Below, one piece after another: positions 36,152-45,320 of a stretch of DNA of 64,000 bases. The stretch spans positions 372,001-436,000 of the forward strand of contig JADLFW010000004.1 in NCBI GenBank assembly GCA_020849615.1, read 5' to 3'. The DNA is from Phycisphaerales bacterium (GTDB lineage Bacteria > Planctomycetota > Phycisphaerae > Phycisphaerales > UBA1924). The translations under genes were made by a program, and so were the position numbers. Under the pieces are notes generated by a model. That model saw nothing but the letters and a program-made list of their open reading frames with translations. It did no database searches and had not been told where the DNA came from. Numbering within the stretch: the first letter of the stretch is position 1; each line of letters opens with the position of its first letter.

Positions 36152-37372
36152 CTACCGCTTCTTGGCCGCGGCCCGCTTCACCGCCGGGCCCAGCTTCGTG
36201 CGCACGTACTCCTGCAGGGGCTGGAACTCCGCCGCGTAGTGGATCGCCTCCCAGATGGCGATCCCATCCGCCCCCGCCTCCAGCGGCAGCTCGATCGCCT
36301 GCTCGAGGTTGATGTCGTTCAGGAACTGCTCGTGGTACTTGGAGCCGGGGCGCTGGTACCTGGGCCACATGAACGCGATCACGGGCTTGCCCTTCGCCAG
36401 GCGGACCGCCTCGCGCACATTGCCGACCGTGTACTCGCGGTTCTGCTCGATCGTGTTGGTCGCGTCCTTCCACGCGGCGTTCTCGCCCGCGGGCACTGTG
36501 TACGCCGGGCAGTACACCGTCGGGAAGACCACATCCACCGCGTCGAACAGCCACGCGAGCTGGTCGTTGCGCTCCGCCGCGATCCCCCGCGCCTCCCCCG
36601 TGTAGCCGATCCGCCCGGCCGGCGCCTCGTTCCCGCCGTAGAGCGCCCCGGGGAAATCGTAAAAGCCCCACAGCGCCCGCGGCCGGGTCGCCTTGCACAC
36701 CGAGAGCGTCTTCAGGAAGAACTCCCGCGCAGCCTTGTCGTAGGTCGCCTTCGCCAGCTGTTCCCGCCGCTCCGGGCTCAGCTCGCCCCACCCCGCCGTC
36801 ACCGACGCCAGGTGCTCGCGCCAGTCATCCTTGAAATCCCGGTCGGCCGCGTCCGGGCCCCCATCCTTGCTCGCCTCGTTCGCCAGCCGGTCCCACTGCA
36901 GCGCCCAGTTCTCGTAGTCGATGCACACCGGCCCGCCGAAGGCCGCGGGCAGCCGGGCCTCCACATCCCGCTTCACCTTCTCCAGGTGCGCTTCCATCTC
37001 CCCACGCCCAATCACCTGGTGCAGCCCGTGCGAGGGGTAGTTTCCAAGGAACTGCCCGTAGAAGATGTAGATGTCCTTGCGGATCGGCGCCCCATCGAAA
37101 TCCACCCGCTGGGCCCAGTCCACCTTCGAACGCCACTTCAGCTCGTTCTCGTCGGTGGTCACGCACCAGTAGAACACCGGCGGCCGGGTCCGGGCCGACC
37201 CCTCGCGCGGCTGCCCCGCGCCGGGCTCACCCGCGTTGGTTCCGCCCGCCCCACCCCCGCCCGTCCCGTTCCCCCCTGTCCAATCCGGCCCGCTCATCCC
37301 GGGCAGGTACGCGCAGGCCGAACACGCCAGCACCGCCATCAGCACCACCGCCGCCCGCGCGCGATTCAGCAT
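36152..37372 (-). CDS. hyaluronidase-like lipoprotein (GH56), short form
   Basis: 406 aa from the ATG at 37372. The N-terminus is a lipoprotein-type signal (AAVVLMAVLACSAC), followed by a Gly-rich spacer. The catalytic domain matches its paralogue at 33913-35553 and animal GH56: KDIYIFYGQFLGNYP, HLEKVKRDVEARLP, CIDYENW (Asp152, Glu154), RPRALWGFYDFPGAL, ERNDQLAWLFDAVDVVFPTV, and DGIAIWEA. Unlike the long form, it has no C-terminal Gly/Ser extension and ends in a basic AAAKKR tail. It is probably tethered to the membrane. Confidence 0.8.
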   Translation of the reverse strand: MLNRARAAVVLMAVLACSACAYLPGMSGPDWTGGNGTGGGGAGGTNAGEPGAGQPREGSARTRPPVFYWCVTTDENELKWRSKVDWAQRVDFDGAPIRKDIYIFYGQFLGNYPSHGLHQVIGRGEMEAHLEKVKRDVEARLPAAFGGPVCIDYENWALQWDRLANEASKDGGPDAADRDFKDDWREHLASVTAGWGELSPERREQLAKATYDKAAREFFLKTLSVCKATRPRALWGFYDFPGALYGGNEAPAGRIGYTGEARGIAAERNDQLAWLFDAVDVVFPTVYCPAYTVPAGENAAWKDATNTIEQNREYTVGNVREAVRLAKGKPVIAFMWPRYQRPGSKYHEQFLNDINLEQAIELPLEAGADGIAIWEAIHYAAEFQPLQEYVRTKLGPAVKRAAAKKR

Positions 37373-37537
37373 GACCCGCCTCCTCTTTGAGCCACCTGCC
37401 GCCGATCCTACGGGCCCGGCCCGGTTCGGTTCGCCCGAAACGGATCGCCCCCCGCCGCGGTACCAGAGCGGCTTTCCTATCCTTTCCTCCCAAGGTTCCG
37501 GCCCAGTCGCGGCCCGGGCCCGGTCAAGGAGTCTCCC

Positions 37538-39556
37538 ATGCGCGGACGGCGTTCGAGTGGTTGGCGGTTGTGCAGCGCGGCGGTCATCACCAGCCTGGCG
37601 GGAATGGCGGGGGTCCTGGGCGTCGCGGGCCCGGCCTTCGCCAACGGGCCCGCCCCGCTCGGCACGGTGGGTGTTCCGGCGGCCGACCGCCCGTCGCTGA
37701 AACAGTTCCTCAACATCCGGGCCCCCGGCTCGCCGACGCTGCTGCCCGACGGCACCCTCTACGTCACCGACCGCCCGGACGGCATCGTGCAGCTTTACCG
37801 CGTCGAGACCGACAAGAGCAAGCCCGAGGCCCGGACGGATTCGAAGATGACCAAGCTGAGCACCTTCCAGGATGGGCTCAGCGGGTACACGATCTCCCCG
37901 GATGGCAACCGCATCCTGCTCTCGGCGGCCGTCGGCGGCAACGAGAACACCCAGATCTACACGCTCGACAAGGCCACCGGCGAGGTCAAGCCGCTGATCT
38001 CCGGGGCAAAGGTGCAGTTCGCCATCAACGAGTGGCGGGCCGACAGCGGCGGCTTCTACTACACCGGGAACGACGCCAGCCCCAACGATTTCTACATCTA
38101 CCGCTACGACTTCACCCCCGACGGCAAGGGCAACACCACCAAGATCCTCGCCAAGGAGGGCTCCTGGAGCGTCGGCGACGCCACGCACGATCACAGCCGC
38201 GTGCTCGTCGCGCAGTACCGCTCCATCTCCGACAGCTCCGTGCACGAACTGGATGTGAAGACCGGTGAGCTCAAGGACCTCTCCATCAAGCCGTCGGACA
38301 ACACCGCCTCCAACCGCATCGTCGGCTACCTGCCGGGCGAGGCCGCGATCCTGCAGATCTCCGACATCGAGGATGGCAAGCCCAAGCTCCACCGCCGCGA
38401 CCTGGCCACCGGCAAGGTTGACAAGCCGATCCCCGCGCTCGACAAGTACGAGCTGGATGGGGCTTCGATCAACGTGGAACGCACGCTGCTGGCGGTCTCG
38501 GTGAACGAGGATGGCTACAGCGTGCCGCACCTGTACCGCCTGCCCTCGTTCGAGGAGATCACGCTGCCCCAGATGGAGAAGGGGATCGTGGGCCTCAACC
38601 AGCTCCGCGGGAACATCGCCATCTTCAGCCTCAGCAACGCCCGCACCCCGGGCGAGGCCTACGCCTGGAAGATCCCCGCGCCGGGCGAGAAGGCCGGGCC
38701 CGCGCGGCAGCTCACCTTCGCCGACAACCAGGGTGTCAACCTCGCTTCCTTCCCCCTGCCCGAGCTGGTCAAGTACACCGCCTTCGACGGCGCTGAGATC
38801 CCCGCGTTCATCTTCCTGCCCGCGGGGTACAAGAAGGGCACGGCGATCCCGTTCGTGGTGAACTACCACGGCGGCCCGGAGGGCCAGAGCCGGCCCGGCT
38901 TCAGCGCCGTGATCCAGTACCTGCTGAGCGAGGGCTACGGCGTGATGCAGCCCAACGTGCGCGGCAGCACGGGCTACGGCCGGGCCTTCCACATGATGGA
39001 TGACTACAAGAACCGCTGGAACAGCGTGAAGGACGGCGTGGATGCGGCCGAGTGGCTGGTGACCAGCGGCTACGCCAGGACCGGCAAGATCGCGGCCTAC
39101 GGCGGCAGCTACGGCGGGTTCATGTCGGTCGCGACGGTGGTCGAGGACCAGCAGCGCGTCGATGAGGGCAAGAAGAAGGAGCGGACCTTCGGCGCCTCGG
39201 TCGACGTCGTCGGCATCGTCAACATGAAGACCTTCCTCGAGCAGACCAGCGGCTACCGCCGCAAGCTCCGCGAGGTGGAGTACGGGCCGCTCACCGACCC
39301 CGACTTCCTCGCCAGCGTCTCGAGCATCAACAAGATCGACAAGATCAACATCCCGATGATGATCGCCCACGGCCTGAACGACCCGCGCGTGCCGGTGGGC
39401 GAGGCGATGCAGCTGGCGATCGGCCTCAAGAAGAAGGGTATGGACCCCGTCGAGTTCTACTGCCCCGATGAGGGCCACGGCTTCGCCAAGCTCGACAACC
39501 GCCTGCTGTTCACGGAGCGCATGGTGAAGTTCCTGGACAGCACGATCAAGAAGTGA
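37538..39556 (+). CDS. secreted prolyl oligopeptidase-family serine peptidase (S9)
   Basis: 672 aa with a signal peptide (residues 1-36, ending AGPAFA). Residues ~60-410 form the beta-propeller (repeated ISPDGNRILLS-type strands). The alpha/beta hydrolase domain follows with Ser524 in GGSYGGF, Asp615 in GLNDPRVP and His647 in DEGHGFAK, the complete catalytic triad. VVNYHGGPEGQSRPGF carries the oxyanion HGGP. It is a peptidase of the S9 dipeptidyl/acylaminoacyl group, probably cutting short peptides outside the cytoplasm. A strong terminator follows at 39587. Confidence 0.93.
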   Translation: MRGRRSSGWRLCSAAVITSLAGMAGVLGVAGPAFANGPAPLGTVGVPAADRPSLKQFLNIRAPGSPTLLPDGTLYVTDRPDGIVQLYRVETDKSKPEARTDSKMTKLSTFQDGLSGYTISPDGNRILLSAAVGGNENTQIYTLDKATGEVKPLISGAKVQFAINEWRADSGGFYYTGNDASPNDFYIYRYDFTPDGKGNTTKILAKEGSWSVGDATHDHSRVLVAQYRSISDSSVHELDVKTGELKDLSIKPSDNTASNRIVGYLPGEAAILQISDIEDGKPKLHRRDLATGKVDKPIPALDKYELDGASINVERTLLAVSVNEDGYSVPHLYRLPSFEEITLPQMEKGIVGLNQLRGNIAIFSLSNARTPGEAYAWKIPAPGEKAGPARQLTFADNQGVNLASFPLPELVKYTAFDGAEIPAFIFLPAGYKKGTAIPFVVNYHGGPEGQSRPGFSAVIQYLLSEGYGVMQPNVRGSTGYGRAFHMMDDYKNRWNSVKDGVDAAEWLVTSGYARTGKIAAYGGSYGGFMSVATVVEDQQRVDEGKKKERTFGASVDVVGIVNMKTFLEQTSGYRRKLREVEYGPLTDPDFLASVSSINKIDKINIPMMIAHGLNDPRVPVGEAMQLAIGLKKKGMDPVEFYCPDEGHGFAKLDNRLLFTERMVKFLDSTIKK

Positions 39557-39582
39557 CGGAGTGACCGAGTAACGAAGTGAAC
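39553..39582 (+). repeat. TGACGGAG-type star repeat
   Basis: AGTGACGGAGTGACCGAG followed by TAACGAAGTGA recurs in the style of the tract at 3299-3340 and the reversed copy at 40000-40024. It overlaps the stop of the peptidase gene. Confidence 0.5.
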
Positions 39583-40009
39583 AGAGCCCCCGGCGCAAGC
39601 CGGGGGTTTTTCATTGTGGAGGAGACGGTGAGAGGGTGAGACGGTGAGGCCGAGAAGTGTTGGCCTCGGGTTCTGTCTCCCGCCCGGAGGGCGGATGACT
39701 GTTGCCAGGGGCGCGGCGAGGCTCGGCGAGCAAGCCCCTGGGAGGCGGGCATTCGACTTCTTCTCACGCCTTGTCTTTTCCCGCCCGGAAGGGCGGACGA
39801 ATTCGTCCGGCCCGTCCGCCCTCCGGGCGGAAGACCAAGGCCAAGCAACGGGGTGAAGCACCCGTCACCAGGGGCTGAAGCCCCTGGCAACCGTCGTGCG
39901 CCCTTCGGGCGAAGAAGCGGCAGGGAGCATCCACGGCCCCCGTCGTTTTGAGGGGCCGTGATGTTCGTGGCGGGCGGGACGCGCGCCCCCCGTGATCCCC
40001 GTTACCCCG
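39557..40009. repeat. gene-free spacer packed with palindromic repeats
   Basis: After the terminator the 453-bp spacer contains a chain of perfect palindromes: CCGCCC-GGA-GGGCGG (39680-39694), CCGCCC-GGAA-GGGCGG (39781-39796), GGACGAATTCGTCC (39795-39808), CCGCCC-TCC-GGGCGG (39816-39830), CCAGGGGC-TGAA-GCCCCTGG (39868-39887), CGCCC-TTC-GGGCG (about 39900-39912), and CACGGCCCC/GGGGCCGTG with an 11-nt loop (39932-39960). A GACGGTGAG tandem tract is at 39623-39650. No coding region is supported. Confidence 0.75.
39587..39611 (+). terminator. Rho-independent terminator of the S9 peptidase gene
   Basis: CCCCCGGC, loop GCAA, GCCGGGGG forms a perfect 8-bp GC stem with a stable tetraloop, followed directly by TTTTT. 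It lies 30 bp after the stop codon. Confidence 0.93.
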
Positions 40010-40600
40010 TCACTCCGCCACTCCCAACTCCCTCTTGTCAAACAGCGCCTCGAACATCAGCCCCTCTTTCTCGATGTTCTCGCGGGCGCCTTCGAGGCGG
40101 TCGATCGTCGCGATCACCGCGATGACCGTCGCGCCCAGGTCGCGGAGGACCTTCACGGCCTCGAGCGCCTGCCCGCCGGTAGTGGCGACATCTTCGAGCA
40201 GGACGACGACATCGCCCTTCTCGACCTTCCCCTCGAGCTGCTTGGCGGTCCCGTAGTCCTTCTTCTGATTGCGGATGAACAGGCACGGCAGGCCCGTCTG
40301 CAGGCTGGCGGCGGTGACGAGCGGGATGCCGCCGAGTTCAGCGCCCGCCAAGCGCGCGATCTTCACCCCCTTGGCCCGTTCGAGCGCGGAGAGGCGCTGG
40401 GCGAAGAGGATGCCGAGCTGGCGGAGGACCTCGGGCCGCGTGCTGAAGAGGTATTTATCGAGGTAGTAGCTGCTGGTGCGGCCCGAGCGGAGCGTGAAGG
40501 TGCCGCGGAGCAGGGCGGCATCGGCGATGGCCCGGGCGATGGCCCGTCGGTCGGGAGTCGTGAGGGTGGTGTCGGTCGTCTCGGTGGACTTGATCGTCAT
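40010..40600 (-). CDS. pyrE: orotate phosphoribosyltransferase
   Basis: 196 aa. It converts orotate and PRPP to OMP in pyrimidine synthesis. Visible family features are GTFTLRSGRTSSYYLDKY (N-terminal orotate/PRPP loop), AGAELGGIPLVTA, FIRNQKKDYGTAKQLEG (mobile loop with the catalytic Lys), and the PRPP-binding VVVLLEDVATTGGQALEA. The length is typical. It is transcribed convergently toward the peptidase through the palindromic spacer and divergently from the OPT transporter, with 190 bp between starts. No other pyr genes are nearby. Confidence 0.94.
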   Translation of the reverse strand: MTIKSTETTDTTLTTPDRRAIARAIADAALLRGTFTLRSGRTSSYYLDKYLFSTRPEVLRQLGILFAQRLSALERAKGVKIARLAGAELGGIPLVTAASLQTGLPCLFIRNQKKDYGTAKQLEGKVEKGDVVVLLEDVATTGGQALEAVKVLRDLGATVIAVIATIDRLEGARENIEKEGLMFEALFDKRELGVAE

Positions 40601-40790
40601 GGCCCAAGCGTACGGGCCGGGCCTCCGGGCCGGCGCAAAGCCACCGAGCCGATTTCCCCCCGGGCCCGCCACGGGGCCGGGCCGCGCGGTTGTCGCCGGG
40701 CCCGGCTTCCCGCTAGGCTGCCCGCTTCCAACCGATGTCGAGCCCCGCGGCCGGGCCCGGCCTTGGGGGCGCGAACTTCTGGAGCCAGGC

Positions 40791-43034
40791 ATGTCACACG
40801 GGGCGTCACACGAGGTCAACCCAACCGGCCCGGTCAGCGGGGTCGCCGCCGGCGACATCCCGCCCCTCCCCGAGAACGCCACGCCCGAGCAGAAGGACCA
40901 GCACTGGTTCAAGTACGTGTACCAGGGCGACCGCATGCCTCAGCTCACGCTCCGGGCCGTCCTCATGGGCGGCGTGCTGGGCATGCTCATGGCCGCATCC
41001 AACCTCTACACGACGCTCGCGATCGGCTGGGCCTTCGGCGTCGCCATCACCGCCTGCGTCATGTCCTTCGTCATCTGGAACGTCTTCCGCGCTGTCTCGG
41101 GCACCTGGCTGGTCATCGCCTTCTGCGGCCTGGCGTTCATCGCCAACATCGCGGTCACCACCCTCATGATCATGTCGGGCCGGATGACCGCGCAGGTCGC
41201 CGCGCCCATCGGCGCGGGCCTCGCGCTGGTGATCATCGGGGCCTACTTCTTCCTCCGCAGGCGCCTCTCGCCGATGTCGATCCTTGAGAACAACTGCATG
41301 CAGTCGACCGCCTCGGCGGCGGGGTACTCGACCGGCTCAACGATGGCGACCATGTTCGGCGCCCTGCTGCTCCTGGCCGTCACCCCCGAGGGCAAGACCG
41401 CCGCCGATGTCAGGACCATCGATATCTCTCCGATCTGGGCCGTCGCCATCTTCACCCTCTGCACGGGGCTCATGGGCACCCTGCTCGCGATCCCGCTCAA
41501 GCGGCAGATGATCAACCACGAGCAGCTCCGCTTCCCCTCGGGCGTGGCCGCGGCCGAGACCCTCCGCAGCCTCTACGGCAAGGGGCGCGAGGCCCTCGAG
41601 AAGGCCTACACCCTCGTGGGCGGCATCATCGTCGGCGCCGTCGTCGGCATCATCAACACGCCGAAGGAGACGCTCGCTTTCCTCGACAAGATCCTCCCGT
41701 TCCGCCTCCCCGAGCTGATCCCCGAGCACGGGCTCACGCAGTACGCGATCATCGGCGACAAGCTCTACGGCAAGCAGCTCCCCGCCTACGGGTTCGAGCC
41801 CAGCGTCCTGCTGATCGCCGCCGGCGTCATCACCCGCATGCGCGTGTGCCTCTCCATGTTCATCGGGGCCGCCATCCTCCACTTCTGGGTGATCCCCTTC
41901 CTGGTCTCGAAGGATGTCACGATGGCCGGCTCGGGGTGGATCACCGACGCCGCCGGCGTCATCACCTTCGACAGGACCCAGGCCGTCGAGAACGTCGTCA
42001 AGAACGTCGAGCTCAACTCCGCCGGCACGGTCCTTCGCTCGAACACCTGGGCGCTGTGGGGCGGCACGGCCGTCATGGTGCTCGCCAGCCTGACGTCCGT
42101 CGCCATGCAGTGGCGGACCATCGTCCGCGCCTTCTCCTCGCTCGCCCTGGGCAAGGATGCCGCCGCCGAGCGACACCCCGATGCCGAAGCGATGAAGAGC
42201 ATCGAAGTCCCCTTCAAGTGGATGATCCTGGGTGTCACCCCGGTCGCCATCGCCCTGCTCTTCGTCCAGATCGTCGCCTTCCACATCGCCTGGTGGGCCG
42301 GCCTCATCGCCATCGCCATGTCCTTTGTTCTCTCCCTCGTCGCCTGCCGGGCCACCGGCGAGACCGACACCACCCCCATCGGCGCCATGGGCAAGGTCAT
42401 GCAGCTCATGTTCGCCGCCTTCCACCCCGGGCAGATGGTGCCCAACCTCGCCTCCGCCGGCATCGCCGCCAACTCGGCCTCCTCCTCCGCCGACCTCCTC
42501 ACCGACCTCAAGAGCGGCTACCTGCTCGGCGCCAACCCCCGCAAGCAGTTCATCGCCCAGTTCTGCGGCGTGTTCTTCGGCACGCTCGTCATCGTGCCCA
42601 TCTGGTTCCTCATGGTGCCGAACAAGGAACGGCTCGATAAGTTCGCCGCCCCCGCCACCCGCACCTGGGAGGCCGTCGCCCGCGTCCTCACCAAGGGCAT
42701 CGACTTCCTCCCCGTGTCGGCCCGGTGGGCCATCCTCTTCGGCGCGCTGGTGGGCGTCGCCCTGCCGCTGATCGAGCGGGCGACCGCCCCCAAGTACCGC
42801 AAATACCTGCCCTCCGCGATGGGGCTGGGCCTCTCGTGGGTCGTCTACTTCAGCAACGCCGTCGGCTTCCTGACCGGGGCGATCATCATCTGGATCTGGG
42901 AGATGATGAACCGCAAGCACGCGGATAAGTACGCCGTCCCCCTGGCCTCCGGCCTCATCGCCGGCGAGTCCCTCATCAAGGCCCTCATCGCCATGACCGC
43001 CACCGCCCTGGGCCTGCTGGGCGTCAGCAACTGA
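40791..43034 (+). CDS. OPT-family oligopeptide/metal-chelate transporter
   Basis: 747 aa from the ATG at 40791 with GGAG 7 nt upstream. A Pro-rich cytoplasmic N-terminus precedes about 14-16 membrane segments. OPT markers are MPQLTLRAVLMGGVLGMLMAASNLYTTLAIG at the start, CMQSTASAAGYSTGSTMATMF, and RFPSGVAAAETLRSLYGKG. It is a secondary transporter; bacterial members import oligopeptides or metal-siderophore-like compounds. The direction and substrate are not determined here. It stands alone between pyrE and a PEP-CTERM-like gene. Confidence 0.92.
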   Translation: MSHGASHEVNPTGPVSGVAAGDIPPLPENATPEQKDQHWFKYVYQGDRMPQLTLRAVLMGGVLGMLMAASNLYTTLAIGWAFGVAITACVMSFVIWNVFRAVSGTWLVIAFCGLAFIANIAVTTLMIMSGRMTAQVAAPIGAGLALVIIGAYFFLRRRLSPMSILENNCMQSTASAAGYSTGSTMATMFGALLLLAVTPEGKTAADVRTIDISPIWAVAIFTLCTGLMGTLLAIPLKRQMINHEQLRFPSGVAAAETLRSLYGKGREALEKAYTLVGGIIVGAVVGIINTPKETLAFLDKILPFRLPELIPEHGLTQYAIIGDKLYGKQLPAYGFEPSVLLIAAGVITRMRVCLSMFIGAAILHFWVIPFLVSKDVTMAGSGWITDAAGVITFDRTQAVENVVKNVELNSAGTVLRSNTWALWGGTAVMVLASLTSVAMQWRTIVRAFSSLALGKDAAAERHPDAEAMKSIEVPFKWMILGVTPVAIALLFVQIVAFHIAWWAGLIAIAMSFVLSLVACRATGETDTTPIGAMGKVMQLMFAAFHPGQMVPNLASAGIAANSASSSADLLTDLKSGYLLGANPRKQFIAQFCGVFFGTLVIVPIWFLMVPNKERLDKFAAPATRTWEAVARVLTKGIDFLPVSARWAILFGALVGVALPLIERATAPKYRKYLPSAMGLGLSWVVYFSNAVGFLTGAIIIWIWEMMNRKHADKYAVPLASGLIAGESLIKALIAMTATALGLLGVSN

Positions 43035-43139
43035 GCAATCCTTACACGCTGCAAACATCCGCCGTGGGCCGCGTCAATCCCACGCTTCCGTCTTGACGCG
43101 CCCCCCTCCCCTCGGCGAACCTAGGGGCCGGCGAACCCC

Positions 43140-43312
43140 GACCGGGGGCGAGCGCCCATGTTCCGGAGGGGTGAACCGTCACGACGCCCGGCTCATTGGA
43201 GAGTGAGCCGGGTGTCCTCGGTTTGATGGAGAGGGGCTTGATGGACAGCGACCACCCTTCTCGCCTTGGGCGAGGCGTGGTCGCGCGATGTAGGGATTGA
43301 GAGGACACAAAA
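43140..43312 (+). promoter_or_regulatory. structured 5' leader of the PEP-CTERM-like gene
   Basis: Two perfect stems precede the ATG at 43313. CCCGGCTCA/TGAGCCGGG has an 8-nt loop (43187-43212). A long two-part hairpin at 43248-43284 has outer arms GCGACCAC/GTGGTCGC and inner arms CTCGCC/GGCGAG. A GAGAGGAC ribosome-binding region follows. No known riboswitch consensus was matched. The rest of the 278-bp spacer shows no gene. Confidence 0.5.
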
Positions 43313-44416
43313 ATGGGGTACGGACGCTCACCTTCGTTGATGTTCCTGATCGGAGCGGCCGTCGGCATCGCCGGGCCCGCGCACGCCCAGGTGCTCTTCA
43401 CCGTCAACGACCCCGGGCCCAGCGCCCTCTCCCCGCGGTTCGTGTACGAGCGCGGGCTGGGCGGGCCGATCCTCGTCGGCGGCGGGCCCGGCATGGGCCT
43501 GTTCAGCAACATGGACCAGCTCGACGACTTCGGCGCGGTCGTCCCCGATGGCCCGGAGATCTCCTCGCTCCAGTTCATCATCTGCTTTTCGGTGGACCGG
43601 CTCTCGGCGGGCACACCCGCGCCCGGCATCCGCGCGCTCCCGCCGTTCAACGTCTTCGACCAGGCCCAGAAGCGACAGCAGGCGGCCGACCTCTTCGGCA
43701 CCACCGAGGCCTTCAACCGCCTGACGGGCCGGCTGCCCAGCGTGGGCGGGCCCAGCATGGGCCTGTTCAACAACATCCTTCTGCGCAACCAGTCCCCGAC
43801 CTACTTCGGCGACAAGGACTTCTCGCTCCTGCCCAACGCCGATCCCACGGTCGCGCTCCCGCCCGGCGTGCCCATCGACGATGTGGATGGCCACGCGATG
43901 CGCGACCCCGGCGGCGGGCTCCCCAAGTCCTACTACTCCCTCTCCAGCACCAGCCCTTCCCTCACGCTGCTGGGCGGCACCAGCGGCGCCGACATCTTCT
44001 TCGACACCGACATCACCACCCCGGGATCCGAGGACCTCTTCGCCGATTTCGAGCGCCTCGGGCTGGTCCAGCAGGATGACATCGACGGCCTCACCGTCTA
44101 CGACGACAACGGCGATGGCCGCTTCAACGGCACCGACCAGATCTTCTTCAGCCTCACCCGCAACTCCCCCTCGCTGGGCCTCCTGGGCGCCGGGCCCGCC
44201 GACATCCTCACCGTCCGGGCCGGCATCGGCTTCCCGCAGATCTTCGAGTTCGCCACCAACCTGGGCCTGCTCCCCAGCGACAACATCGACGGCCTCAAGT
44301 TCGACCCCCTCCTCTTCGACTCCGCGGAACGGACCCTCGAATCCAAGCTCCCGGTTCCCGCGACCCTCATCCCGATGGGCCTCAGTGCCCTGGCCCCGCG
44401 CGACAGGAGGCGCTGA
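43313..44416 (+). CDS. secreted protein with PEP-CTERM-like sorting tail
   Basis: 367 aa. It has a signal peptide (LMFLIGAAVGIAGPAHA, cleavage near residue 25) and a body with a repeated pattern (GPGMGLFSNMDQLDDFG, GPSMGLFNNILL, SPSLTLLGGTSGADIFF, SPSLGLLGAGPADILTV). One segment, DDNGDGRFNGTDQ, looks like a calcium loop. The C-terminus LPVPATLIPMGLSALAPRDRRR has the Pro-x-Pro, hydrophobic stretch and terminal Arg cluster of PEP-CTERM/VPxP sorting signals common in Phycisphaerae. Export and surface sorting are inferred; the function is unknown. Confidence 0.78.
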   Translation: MGYGRSPSLMFLIGAAVGIAGPAHAQVLFTVNDPGPSALSPRFVYERGLGGPILVGGGPGMGLFSNMDQLDDFGAVVPDGPEISSLQFIICFSVDRLSAGTPAPGIRALPPFNVFDQAQKRQQAADLFGTTEAFNRLTGRLPSVGGPSMGLFNNILLRNQSPTYFGDKDFSLLPNADPTVALPPGVPIDDVDGHAMRDPGGGLPKSYYSLSSTSPSLTLLGGTSGADIFFDTDITTPGSEDLFADFERLGLVQQDDIDGLTVYDDNGDGRFNGTDQIFFSLTRNSPSLGLLGAGPADILTVRAGIGFPQIFEFATNLGLLPSDNIDGLKFDPLLFDSAERTLESKLPVPATLIPMGLSALAPRDRRR

Positions 44417-44599
44417 ACGCCGGGCCATCCGCGCCGGCGCGGCCGGGCCCGGCGTGACCTCCCGGCCCGCCCGTCGCTTTCAGCGTGCGCCCGGTCCCCG
44501 CCCGCATCTCCGCCCCCGGGGCCCGGTCATGCGTTCTTCGCGCCCGTTCTTTCCACCGGGGCCGGGCCGCGGTACCGTACCCGCGGGAAGCGCGCCACC

Positions 44600-45247
44600 A
44601 TGACCCAGCCCCCGACCCAAGAACCCTCCGATGAATCGCGGCTGGTGGCCGACGCCGTCGCGGGCAGCGCCGAGGCGCTCACCGCGCTCCTCCAGCGCTA
44701 CGGGCCGCAGGTCCGCCAGCGGCTGACCGGCAAGATCGGCCAGGTGTGGCGCAGCGTGCTCGAGGAGGATGATGTCCTCCAGGTCACGTACCTCGAGGCG
44801 TTCATGCGGATCTCCTCGTTCAGCCCGCGCGGGCCCGGCGCTTTCCTCGCGTGGCTCAGCCACATCGCCGACAACAACCTCCGCGATGCGATCCGGGGCC
44901 TGGAGCGGGCCAAGCGTCCCGATCCGCGCCGGCGCGTCCAGGCCCGGCAGGTCACCGAGGATTCCTACACCGACCTGGTCGGGCTGCTGGGTGTGACCTC
45001 GACGACCCCCAGCCGGGTGGCGGCCCGTCACGAGGCGGGCGGGGCGATCGAGACCGCCCTGGCCCGGCTCCCGGCCGACTACCGCACCGTGATCCGCCTG
45101 TACGACCTGGAGTGCCGGGCCATCGAGGAGGTCGCCGCTCAGGTGGGGCGGTCCCCCGGGGCGGTCTACATGCTCCGGGCCCGGGCCCACGACCGCCTGA
45201 AGGAGGAACTGGGGGGTTCTTCCCAGTATTTCAGCCGTCGGTCGTAA
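44600..45247 (+). CDS. ECF-type sigma factor (planctomycete kinase-associated group)
   Basis: 215 aa. Region 2 is visible in ALTALLQRYGPQVRQRLTG to LEEDDVLQVTYLEAFMRI, with FLAWLSHIADNNLRDAIRG. Region 4 is LPADYRTVIRLYDLECRAIEEVAAQVGRSPGAVYMLRARAHDRL. The DDVLQ variant in region 2 and the position 73 bp before a Ser/Thr kinase gene match the planctomycete ECF group that works with STKs rather than anti-sigma proteins. Phosphorylation control is inferred from the neighbour only. Confidence 0.92.
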   Translation: MTQPPTQEPSDESRLVADAVAGSAEALTALLQRYGPQVRQRLTGKIGQVWRSVLEEDDVLQVTYLEAFMRISSFSPRGPGAFLAWLSHIADNNLRDAIRGLERAKRPDPRRRVQARQVTEDSYTDLVGLLGVTSTTPSRVAARHEAGGAIETALARLPADYRTVIRLYDLECRAIEEVAAQVGRSPGAVYMLRARAHDRLKEELGGSSQYFSRRS

Positions 45248-45320
45248 TTCCGCCGGGCCCGGCGTGAGCGGGCGGGCGGGCCGACGCTTAAGAGCTTTCT
45301 GAGTTGGAGGTATAGCGGTC

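Noticed and set aside
36152..39598. A very long open frame on the minus strand through the S9 peptidase and GH56-like region
   Set aside because: Its upstream part is antisense to the peptidase gene, with shadow-type composition rich in Arg, Glu, Gly and His. Only the GH56-like part (36152-37372) has family motifs.
44417..44455. Perfect 10-bp stem ACGCCGGGCC/GGCCCGGCGT after the PEP-CTERM-like gene as a Rho-independent terminator
   Set aside because: No T-run follows, and GGGCCCGG words are very common in this DNA. It may still weakly stop transcription, so it was not called.
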